Positions 43,820-50,423 of a stretch of DNA of 50,423 bases are shown here, one piece after another. The notes under the pieces were generated by a model. The model saw nothing but the letters and a program-made list of their open reading frames with translations. It was not told where the DNA came from and ran no database searches. Within the stretch, counting starts at the first letter, position 1, and every line of letters begins with the position of its first letter. Source of the stretch: Streptomyces beijiangensis (GTDB lineage Bacteria > Actinomycetota > Actinomycetes > Streptomycetales > Streptomycetaceae); assembly GCF_017315755.1 (NCBI RefSeq), contig NZ_JAFLRJ010000167.1, positions 1 through 50,423 on the forward strand. Direction: 5' to 3'. The position numbers were made by a program, and so were the translations under genes.

Positions 43820-44316
43820 GCGATAGGTGAGCGCGGTGACGAGGTCGCGCAGTTCATCGGGGTGCTCGATGACGAACGGCCGGTCGAGTGAGGCGAGTGC
43901 CGGAGGTAACCAGTCGAGCCGCTCGTCCCGCAGTCAGCGCTCGGTTGCCCGGTCCTCGTCTGACGCGGGCGTCTGGATCAACGACCCCGCCAAACGCAGA
44001 GAACCCGAACCACAAGGTTCATAGCACCACAAACGTCTTATTTGGCTTGAGATCTACCGTCCAGATGAAGCGCCACCGCACCGACCGCAAGACCGGCAGG
44101 GTCACCACGGACACCGACTATGCGGTCCCACCCGGCATGAGCTGCCCGGTGTGGAGGGTACGTACAGCGAGGTGACGATCGCGGTGGAGGAGTGGATAGT
44201 TGGGTATCGACACTCTCATTTCCCATACCTCTCCCAGATGGCTCCGCGAAACCGGCTCCGCCGCTGTTCAGCGGCCTTCCCATCCTGGAGTATCAGTGAT
44301 TGTCGTCTGGATCAAC
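43820..44316 (+). repeat. 497-bp direct duplication, copy B
   Basis: Matches 29973-30469 with no gap. Here the copy runs into the complete P-loop/NUDIX gene, so copy B is the parental arrangement at its right end. The two copies bracket 13.3 kb containing the RHS operon. Confidence 0.9.
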
Positions 44317-45336
44317 GGTGCGTTCAGTGCGGGCAAGACCACGGCCGCGCGAGAACTGATCGATCTGATCCCGAACAGCACCTTCTACGACCCCGAAGTG
44401 ATCGGCGGGGCGCTGCGCTTCCTGCTGCCGCAGAAGCGGCTCGCGGAGGTCACCGACTACCAGGACCTGCCGATCTGGCGGCGCATGGTGGTCGACGCTG
44501 CCGCGGCGCTGCTCGCCGAGGTGGGCGGGGTGCTCGTGGTGCCGATGACGTTGCTCAGGCAGGAGTACCGGGACGAGATCTTCGGGTCCCTGGCCGCCCG
44601 TCGCATCCCGGTCCGGCATGTGCTGCTGGCAACTGACGAAACGATCCTGCGCCAACGTATCGCCGCCCGTGAGGAGTCGGACGGCGACCCCGAGGGCAGC
44701 GAGCGCGTACGGCAGTGGGCGTACGACCACATCGACCCGTACCGCACGGCCCTCGGCTGGCTCCGCGGTGACGCCCATGTGATCGACAACAGTGCGCTCA
44801 CCCCGTCCGGGACCGCCGAGCGCATAGCCGAGGCGATACGGACCGGGGCGGCCGGGATCTGCGAGATCGTCCAGACCCCCGAGCCGACCGGCGAGACCGT
44901 CGCCGCCGGGGTGCTCCTCTTCGACGAGGAGAACAGGGTGCTGCTCGTCGACCCGACGTACAAGCCCGGCTGGGAGTTCCCCGGCGGGATAGTGGAGCGG
45001 GGCGAGGCGCCCGCCCGCGCGGGGATACGTGAGGTGGCCGAGGAGATCGGGATCCAACTGGACCGGGTGCCAAGGCTGTTGGTGGTGGACTGGGAGCCGC
45101 CCCGGCCGCCGGCGTACGGCGGCCTGCGGATGCTGTTCGACGGCGGGCTGCTGGGCCCCGCCGAGGCGGGGAGGCTCTCGCTGCAGGGGTCCGAGCTGCG
45201 CGGCTGGCGGTTCGCCACCGAGGAGGAGGCGGCCGGGCTGTTGCCGCCCAACCACTTCAAGCGGCTGCGCTGGGCGCTGCGGGCCAGGGAGCGGTCAGCC
45301 GTGATCAACCTCGAGGCCGGTGTCCCGGTCGGCTGA
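44296..45336 (+). CDS. TmrB-like P-loop protein fused to a NUDIX hydrolase
   Basis: 346 residues from GTG 44296, with GGAG 7 bases upstream. The N-terminal half (residues 1-180) is a small P-loop ATPase/kinase: VIVVWINGAFSAGKTTAARE with Walker A GAFSAGKTT, and VLLATDETILRQRIAAREES. This looks like TmrB, the tunicamycin-resistance ATP-binding family. The C-terminal half is a NUDIX domain (AAGVLLFDEENRVLLVDPTY; box GGIVERGEAPARAGIREVAE followed by EIGI, a full match). Fusion of these two activities in one chain is unusual. The substrate is unknown; a role in nucleotide-sugar or antibiotic handling is a guess. Confidence 0.88.
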   Translation: MIVVWINGAFSAGKTTAARELIDLIPNSTFYDPEVIGGALRFLLPQKRLAEVTDYQDLPIWRRMVVDAAAALLAEVGGVLVVPMTLLRQEYRDEIFGSLAARRIPVRHVLLATDETILRQRIAAREESDGDPEGSERVRQWAYDHIDPYRTALGWLRGDAHVIDNSALTPSGTAERIAEAIRTGAAGICEIVQTPEPTGETVAAGVLLFDEENRVLLVDPTYKPGWEFPGGIVERGEAPARAGIREVAEEIGIQLDRVPRLLVVDWEPPRPPAYGGLRMLFDGGLLGPAEAGRLSLQGSELRGWRFATEEEAAGLLPPNHFKRLRWALRARERSAVINLEAGVPVG

Positions 45337-45348
45337 GGCCCGCAGGAC

Positions 45349-45591
45349 TTATGCCGCGTTCTCGGTGAGCGGGTCGCCGTGGCCGAAGCAGACCGTGTCC
45401 GGCGCGAGAGTGGCCAGGCGGCGGCACGAAGCGATGGCTCGGGTGCGGTCGGTGTTGAGGACGCCCAGCATGACCTGGCCGACGGCGGCGATCGAGCCGT
45501 CCGTGTGACCGGGGCGGTCGGCGAGCTCTTGCGCCGCGCCGACGGGGGACACGGCGGCGCCGTCCGCGTACCCCGCGTCGATCAGGGTCAG
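45349..45591 (-). pseudogene. MBL-fold hydrolase remnant, internally deleted
   Basis: The frame reads LTLIDAGYADGAA, then jumps to ELADRPGHTDGSIAAVGQVM and on to LGVLNTDRTRAIASCRRLAT and TVCFGHGDPLTENAA. PGHTDGS and CFGHGDPL are metallo-beta-lactamase-fold motifs, but the HxHxDH motif and much of the middle are missing. It is a decayed gene. Confidence 0.65.
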
Positions 45592-45685
45592 CGGAGCAGG
45601 TGCAGGCGGGGGAGTACTTCGACGAGGTCCGTGCGGCGAACGTACGGAAGGACGGCCGTCCGCCGCACGGACCTGCGCTGAGCGC

Positions 45686-47050
45686 TTAACCCTGCTTGGA
45701 ACGGGCGTAGTTGACGAGGAAGTGCGCCTCGGCGACCGAGAGCCGCTCCAGTTCGTCCGGCGACACGCTCTCGTTCACCGCGTGGATCTGCGCCTCCGGC
45801 TCGCTGAGGCCGATCAGCAGGATCTCCGACTCCGGGTAGAGCGCGGCGAGAGTGTTGCACAGCGGGATCGAGCCGCCCATGCCCGAGGACTGCATCTCCT
45901 GGCCGGGGTAGGCGATCCGCATCGCCTCGGCCATCGAGGTGTACGCCGGGCTGGTGGTGTCCGCCTGGAACGCCTGTCCCTGGCCCACCTGCTCGAACGA
46001 GACTCGCGCGCCCCACGGAGTGTGCTTCTCGATGTGCGCGAACAGCAGCTTCGTGGCCTCGGCGGCGTCCTGGCCGGGCGGCACCCGCAGGCTGATCTGG
46101 GCGCGGGCACTGGCCGGGACGGACGGCGTCGCGCCGGCCACCGGCGAGCAGTCGATGCCGATGACAGTGACGGCGGGACGGGCCCAGATGCGGTCGGCCA
46201 CCGTACCGTTGCCGATCAGGCGCACGCCGTCCAGCACCTTGGCGTCCTTGCGGAAGTCGGCCTCCGGGTACGCCAGGCCGTCCCAGGCGGCGTCGGCCGC
46301 GAGCCCGTCGACGACCGTGGAGCCGTCCTCGGCTCGCAGCGAGTCCAGTACGCGAATGAGCGCGGCCAGCGCGTCGGGGGCCGCGCCGCCGAACTGACCG
46401 GAGTGCAGATTGCCCTCAAGGGTCTCCAGGGTGACCCGGATCATCGTCATGCCGCGCAGCGTCGCCGTGACGGTGGGCAGACCGACCCGGAAGTTGCCCG
46501 CGTCACCGATCACGATGGAGTCGGCGACGAGGAGATCGGGGTGCGCCTCGGCGTACCGCTCGAGACCGCCCGTGCCCTGCTCCTCCGAACCCTCCACGAT
46601 CACCTTCACGGAGACCGGGATGCCGCCGTTGGCCTTGAGGGCGCGCAGCGCGAGCAGGTGCATGATCACGCCGCCCTTGCAGTCGGCCGCACCGCGCCCG
46701 TACCAGCGGCCGTCGCGATCGGTCAGCTCGAAGGGCGGCGAGACCCAGGCGGCCTCGTCGAGCATCGGCTGTACGTCGTAGTGCGCGTAGAGGAGTACGG
46801 TCGGCGCGCCCTCGGGGCCGGGCAGCAAGCCGTACACCGACTGGGTGCCGTCAGGCGTGTCGAGGAGGGCGACGTCCTGGAAACCCTCGGAGCGCAGCGC
46901 GTCCGCGACCCAGTTGGCGGCCCCCTCGCACTCGCTCCGCGGGGCCACGGCCACGTCCGCCACCGAATGGAACGCCACCAGTTCGGTGAGCTCCGCCTTC
47001 GCGCGGGGCATCAGCGAAGCGACGGTCTCGGCGATCGGATTCGCGCTCAT
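45686..47050 (-). CDS. M20-family dipeptidase
   Basis: 454 residues from ATG 47050, with GAGGAG upstream. Zinc-ligand motifs of M20 peptidases are clear: LLYAHYDVQP, WYGRGAADCKGG, VIVEGSEEQGTGG with the catalytic and metal Glu residues, and a lid domain with NLHSGQFGGAAPDAL. The C-terminal part has SSGMGGSIPLCNTL and a final His ligand near QIHAVNE. It is a cytosolic di-/tripeptidase, probably in peptide catabolism. It is divergent from the flavoprotein gene. Confidence 0.94.
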   Translation of the reverse strand: MSANPIAETVASLMPRAKAELTELVAFHSVADVAVAPRSECEGAANWVADALRSEGFQDVALLDTPDGTQSVYGLLPGPEGAPTVLLYAHYDVQPMLDEAAWVSPPFELTDRDGRWYGRGAADCKGGVIMHLLALRALKANGGIPVSVKVIVEGSEEQGTGGLERYAEAHPDLLVADSIVIGDAGNFRVGLPTVTATLRGMTMIRVTLETLEGNLHSGQFGGAAPDALAALIRVLDSLRAEDGSTVVDGLAADAAWDGLAYPEADFRKDAKVLDGVRLIGNGTVADRIWARPAVTVIGIDCSPVAGATPSVPASARAQISLRVPPGQDAAEATKLLFAHIEKHTPWGARVSFEQVGQGQAFQADTTSPAYTSMAEAMRIAYPGQEMQSSGMGGSIPLCNTLAALYPESEILLIGLSEPEAQIHAVNESVSPDELERLSVAEAHFLVNYARSKQG

Positions 47051-47205
47051 GGGCACGCTCCTCGTGGGTGCGACGTTGGGATACGTGTACGTGTTTGTAC
47101 GACGAAGGTGAGATCGATCCTCCCACAGCGGGATCGAGCGCAACCGCGCCGTAGGATGCCGTCGACAGCACGGGCCACTGGTCGGATCAGGAGCAGCAGC
47201 ACATC

Positions 47206-48432
47206 GTGAGCAGCGAGAACGCAGACGCAGGCACGGACGCAGGCGCGGAGAACGACCTGTCGGTGTGGGACGTCGTCGTGGTCGGCGCAGGGCCCGCGGG
47301 GGCCTCGGCCGCCCACGCCGCGGCGGTCGCGGGACGGCGGGTGCTCCTCTTGGAGAAGGCCGAACTGCCGCGCTACAAGACGTGCGGCGGTGGAATCATC
47401 GGCCCCTCGCGCGATTCCCTGCCGCCCGGCTTCGAACTTCCGCTGCGGGACCGGGTGCACGCGGTGACGTTCTCCTTGAACGGAAAGCTGACCCGCACCC
47501 GCCGGTCCAAGCAGATGCTCTTCGGGCTGATCAACCGGCCCGAGTTCGACCAGGCCCTGGTCGAGTCGGCGCAGAAGGCGGGCGCCGAGCTGCGGACCGG
47601 TGTCACGGTCTCGCGTGTCGAGCAGCACGGATCGGCCGTACCGGACCGGCGGACCGTCGCCGTGGTGCTCTCCGACGGGGAGACGGTACTGGCCAGGGCG
47701 GTCGTCGGCGCCGATGGCAGTGCCAGCCGCATAGGGGCTCATGTCGGGGTGAAGCTCGACCAGGTGGACCTCGGCCTGGAGGCGGAGATCCCGGTGCCGC
47801 AGACCGTCGCGGAGGACTGGGCGGGGCGGGTGCTCATCGACTGGGGCCCCATTCCCGGGAGTTACGGCTGGGTGTTCCCCAAGGGCGACACCCTGACCGT
47901 CGGGGTGATCTCCGCGCGCGGCGAGGGCGCGGCCACCAAGCGGTACATGGAGGACTTCGTCGCCCGCCTCGGGCTGGCCGGTTTCGAGCCCGCCGTCTCC
48001 TCGGGGCATCTGACGCGGTGCCGCAGCGACGACTCGCCACTGTCGCGCGGCCGGGTGCTGGTCTGCGGGGACGCGGCCGGACTTCTTGAGCCGTGGACGC
48101 GCGAGGGAATCTCCTTCGCCCTGCGCTCGGGCCGTCTTGCGGGGGAGTGGGCTGTGCGGGTGGCCGAGTCGCACGACGCGGTCGACGCCCGCCGCCAGGC
48201 GCTGAACTACGCGTTCGCCATCAAGGCCGGGCTCGGTGTGGAGATGGCGGTGGGGCGGCGCATGCTCGCGGCCTTCGAGCGCCGTCCGATGCTGCTGCAC
48301 CTGGCGATCACCGGTCTGCGGCCCGCGTGGAACGCCTTCGCGGACATCACCCGCGGCTCGACCTCGCTGGGTGAATTGGTGCGTACCCACCCGCTGGCCC
48401 AGCGTGCGCTGTCCGCGATGGACCGGGACTAG
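47206..48432 (+). CDS. FAD-dependent oxidoreductase, geranylgeranyl-reductase family
   Basis: 408 residues from GTG 47206. The N-terminal Rossmann motif is VVVVGAGPAGASAAHAAAVA, followed by LPRYKTCGGGIIGP, a signature of geranylgeranyl reductase-like flavoproteins. The second FAD motif is RVLVCGDAAGLLEPWTREGI. These enzymes reduce double bonds in isoprenoid chains, for example in menaquinone or lipids; the exact substrate here is unknown. No cofactor-binding residue appears to be missing. Confidence 0.92.
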   Translation: MSSENADAGTDAGAENDLSVWDVVVVGAGPAGASAAHAAAVAGRRVLLLEKAELPRYKTCGGGIIGPSRDSLPPGFELPLRDRVHAVTFSLNGKLTRTRRSKQMLFGLINRPEFDQALVESAQKAGAELRTGVTVSRVEQHGSAVPDRRTVAVVLSDGETVLARAVVGADGSASRIGAHVGVKLDQVDLGLEAEIPVPQTVAEDWAGRVLIDWGPIPGSYGWVFPKGDTLTVGVISARGEGAATKRYMEDFVARLGLAGFEPAVSSGHLTRCRSDDSPLSRGRVLVCGDAAGLLEPWTREGISFALRSGRLAGEWAVRVAESHDAVDARRQALNYAFAIKAGLGVEMAVGRRMLAAFERRPMLLHLAITGLRPAWNAFADITRGSTSLGELVRTHPLAQRALSAMDRD

Positions 48433-48449
48433 GCACTCCGGGTACTCCG

Positions 48450-50093
48450 TCAGCCGCGGGCCCGCGCCGTCAGCAACCGGTGTGCGTGCACTGCCAGTTC
48501 GGTCTGCAGGCGGCTCATCGGATCGCGGTCGAATCCTCCGGTGAGCCGCTCGATCTGCTTCAGACGGTAGCGCAGGGTGTTGTAGTGGATGTGGAGGAGC
48601 TCGGCGGCCTCCACACCGTTGCGGTCGCGGGCCAGGTACACGCCGAGGCTGTGTACGAGACTGCCCTCGTGCAGGCTGTCGTAGGCGAGCAGGGTGCCCA
48701 GGGCCTCCTCGACCAGGCGTGTCAGCTCGCGCCCCGGGAGCTGGTTCAGGAGCCGGTACACGCCCAGGTCCCGGTGTTCGCAGACAAAGTCGGTGCCGTG
48801 CAGCTCCCGGCCCAGGGTCATGGTCGCGACGGCCTCCCGGTAGCTGAGGTGCAGGTCAGCGAAGTCCGCCTGCACGCCGCCCGCGGCCACCCGTACCCGC
48901 GCCTTCGGGAGCGCCGTGGATACGGCGTCGTACACGGCCCGTACGACGGTGTGAAGCGACTCGCCGGGCTCGACGAGCAGCGCGAGACCCGAACTCACCC
49001 CCCACCCGATGGCCCGCGGCCCCACGATGGCCCGTACGAAGGGCAGCAGCCGCTCCTCGGGGCTGAGCTCCGCCGTCCCCGGGCTCTCGCGGACGTCACC
49101 CAGTTCCACCAGCACGGCCGCGCGCGGCACTTGCAGTTCCCAGCCCATGGCGGCGGCTCTGCGCGCGGTCTCGGCGCGGTCCTGCGGGGCGGCCGAGACC
49201 AGCTCCGTCAGAAGCAGGGCGCGAGAGCGGCGCTCCCGGCCCGCCACCGCGCGTTCCTGGACGGCGACCATCCCCGCGAGGGTCGCCGCGTGTTCGAGCG
49301 CGGCGAGCTGGTCTTCGGTGGGTGGTTGACCGCACCACAGGGCGACCCTGCCGAGCGCGGCCGAGGCGTGCGCCGCGAAGGGACGCGCGTTCGCGCCGAT
49401 GGCACGCTGCGTGGACACTTCGGCGTCGTCCGGGGGATCGCCGGCCGAGGCGAGCACCGTACCGTCGGGGCCCAGCACGGCGGCCGGACAGTGGGCCAGG
49501 TCGGCGAGGACGGAGGTGAGTTCCTGGTACGAACCGTCGCGCAGGAGGGCGGTGGTGAGCTTTTCGTGCACCTTCTGGGAACGCTCCAGGGACAGCGCCC
49601 GGCGATTGAGCACGGTGCCGATGACCTCGGCGAGTATGTCGTTGAACATCACCTCGCCCGGCAACTCCACGACGGGGAAGCCGAGCTCGTCGGCCGCTTC
49701 GAGCATGGCGCGCGGCAGACGCGGAAGGTAGGGGCCGACCTTGACGCCGAGGCCCGCCAGGCCGCGCGCGGCGAGGGAGGGCACGAGGGCGCTCAGCGCG
49801 TCCTCGTCGCCGCGCAGCGCGTACGCCGTCGTCAGGAGGAGTTCGCCGCCGCGCATCCAGCGGACGATGTCCGGCACCTCCATGATGTTGACGACGCGCA
49901 CGCGCCGCTCCGCCCCCTGCCGTCCGGCGACCAGACGCGCACCGGCCAGACACGGCAGCGCGAGGGCCTCCGCGACCGTGATGCCGACACCGGGAAACGG
50001 GTCGGCCCCGGGCGGCTCCACGGGGAGCGAAAGGGGGGAGGGAGGCACCGATGGCGCCGCTGACGAGAGGTGTGCTGTGCCTGCCACGCCCTT
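48450..50093 (-). CDS. PucR-family transcriptional regulator
   Basis: About 547 residues if GTG 50093 is used; the frame is open to ATG 50189 and the start is not certain. The N-terminal PucR domain reads GITVAEALALPCLAGARLVA and RVRVVNIMEVPDIVRWMRGG, then ELLLTTAYAL. The middle is a GGDEF-like region and the C-terminus is the PucR helix-turn-helix, HIHYNTLRYRLKQIERLTGG. Regulators of this class often control purine or amino-acid catabolism. It is divergent from a carbamate-kinase-like gene 174 bases away, which may be its target. Confidence 0.93.
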   Translation of the reverse strand, partial: KGVAGTAHLSSAAPSVPPSPLSLPVEPPGADPFPGVGITVAEALALPCLAGARLVAGRQGAERRVRVVNIMEVPDIVRWMRGGELLLTTAYALRGDEDALSALVPSLAARGLAGLGVKVGPYLPRLPRAMLEAADELGFPVVELPGEVMFNDILAEVIGTVLNRRALSLERSQKVHEKLTTALLRDGSYQELTSVLADLAHCPAAVLGPDGTVLASAGDPPDDAEVSTQRAIGANARPFAAHASAALGRVALWCGQPPTEDQLAALEHAATLAGMVAVQERAVAGRERRSRALLLTELVSAAPQDRAETARRAAAMGWELQVPRAAVLVELGDVRESPGTAELSPEERLLPFVRAIVGPRAIGWGVSSGLALLVEPGESLHTVVRAVYDAVSTALPKARVRVAAGGVQADFADLHLSYREAVATMTLGRELHGTDFVCEHRDLGVYRLLNQLPGRELTRLVEEALGTLLAYDSLHEGSLVHSLGVYLARDRNGVEAAELLHIHYNTLRYRLKQIERLTGGFDRDPMSRLQTELAVHAHRLLTARARG

Positions 50094-50267
50094 CACTATG
50101 AGCAGGTCAGAGGCGTGTGTAAACGGAGTACGGGCTGGTAACGGGACGTTAACCGGGCGGAAACGGGGCCGAGTTCGCCCCGCTGTCATCCGGCGTCAAC
50201 GGACGGCCTCCGCCGCTGGCAGCCGCTGCTCATGACCGGAAACCGGCCAGTTCCTAAGGTTGCGGCC

Positions 50268-50423
50268 ATGCCCCCAAATCCCGAGACCCGCATCACTCCC
50301 GCCGGTGTGACCGTCGTGGCCATCGGCGGGAACGCACTGCTGCGCGGCGGCCCCACCGCCACCATCGCCGAGCAGTTCGAGGCGGCCCGGACGCTCGCGG
50401 GCCCGCTCGCCGGACTGGTCGCC
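50268..50423 (+). CDS. Amino-acid kinase family protein, probably carbamate kinase (partial)
   Basis: Only the first 52 codons lie in the window, from ATG 50268. MPPNPETRITPAGVTVVAIG then GNALLRGG contains the N-terminal phosphate-binding motif IGGNALL of carbamate kinase. Carbamate kinase makes ATP and carbamate from carbamoyl phosphate. The rest of the gene is cut off, so the assignment is from the motif alone. Confidence 0.7.
   Translation, partial: MPPNPETRITPAGVTVVAIGGNALLRGGPTATIAEQFEAARTLAGPLAGLVA

Noticed and set aside
43528..43857. Minus-strand 109-codon frame
   Set aside because: It crosses the boundary of repeat copy B and opposes the PH-like remnant; no family content was found.
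1..50423. tRNA, rRNA or CRISPR array
   Set aside because: No cloverleaf-like gene, ribosomal RNA sequence or regularly spaced repeat was seen.

Overview
This is high-GC chromosomal DNA with GTG/ATG starts and strong third-position GC bias. The gene families (MsiK-dependent-style sugar ABC transporter, Ku/LigD NHEJ genes, pSAM2-type integrative element, LamG-RHS protein pair) point to a Streptomyces or close relative. The two ends are ordinary chromosome; the middle, about 18.7 to 44.3 kb, is an accessory island. LEFT CORE (1-18.7 kb): etfB-etfA; a CitE/HpcH-like aldolase-fold protein; an alpha-galactoside utilisation locus (LacI regulator and ROK sugar kinase divergent around a perfect GACAACGTTGTC operator, a secreted GH27 alpha-galactosidase, a Tat-lipoprotein binding protein and two permeases with no ATPase); nadE; a small hypothetical gene; ku divergent from a stand-alone LigD polymerase; a VanRS-like two-component system, a VanY-like D,D-carboxypeptidase and a VanJ-like membrane phosphatase-fold protein; then an ATP-dependent DNA ligase. 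The envelope-stress cassette therefore sits inside an NHEJ locus. ISLAND (18.7-44.3 kb): an intact IS256-family element abuts the 3' tail of a polymorphic toxin followed by a candidate immunity gene. An IS5-like fragment and a second possible toxin tail with immunity-like gene follow. A compact pSAM2/AICE-type element (about 21.8-28.4 kb) comes next, with repSA-xis-int on the minus strand, a GntR/KorSA-like regulator, DUF7848 and partner genes, an XRE regulator and a NUDIX hydrolase. Its repSA carries an in-frame TGA and no tra/spd genes are visible, so it looks immobilised. A third toxin tail plus immunity gene, an IS graveyard (IS256, ISAs1-like, IS3, IS701 fragments) and then the intact minus-strand system follow: LamG-domain secreted protein, a 2.2-kDa-residue-scale RHS protein (about 2181 residues) whose C-terminal tip has a nucleotidyltransferase signature, and a downstream candidate immunity gene. 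A gapless 497-bp direct duplication (29973-30469 and 43820-44316) brackets this RHS locus. RIGHT CORE (44.3-50.4 kb): a TmrB-like P-loop/NUDIX fusion protein, an MBL-fold pseudogene, an M20 dipeptidase, a geranylgeranyl-reductase-type flavoprotein, a PucR-type regulator and the start of a carbamate-kinase-like gene cut by the window edge. The most notable material is the array of toxin tails with their immunity genes, the nucleotidyltransferase-tipped RHS protein, the nonsense-interrupted repSA, the large direct duplication and the P-loop/NUDIX fusion. All functional statements rest on reading motifs by eye; no database search was possible.
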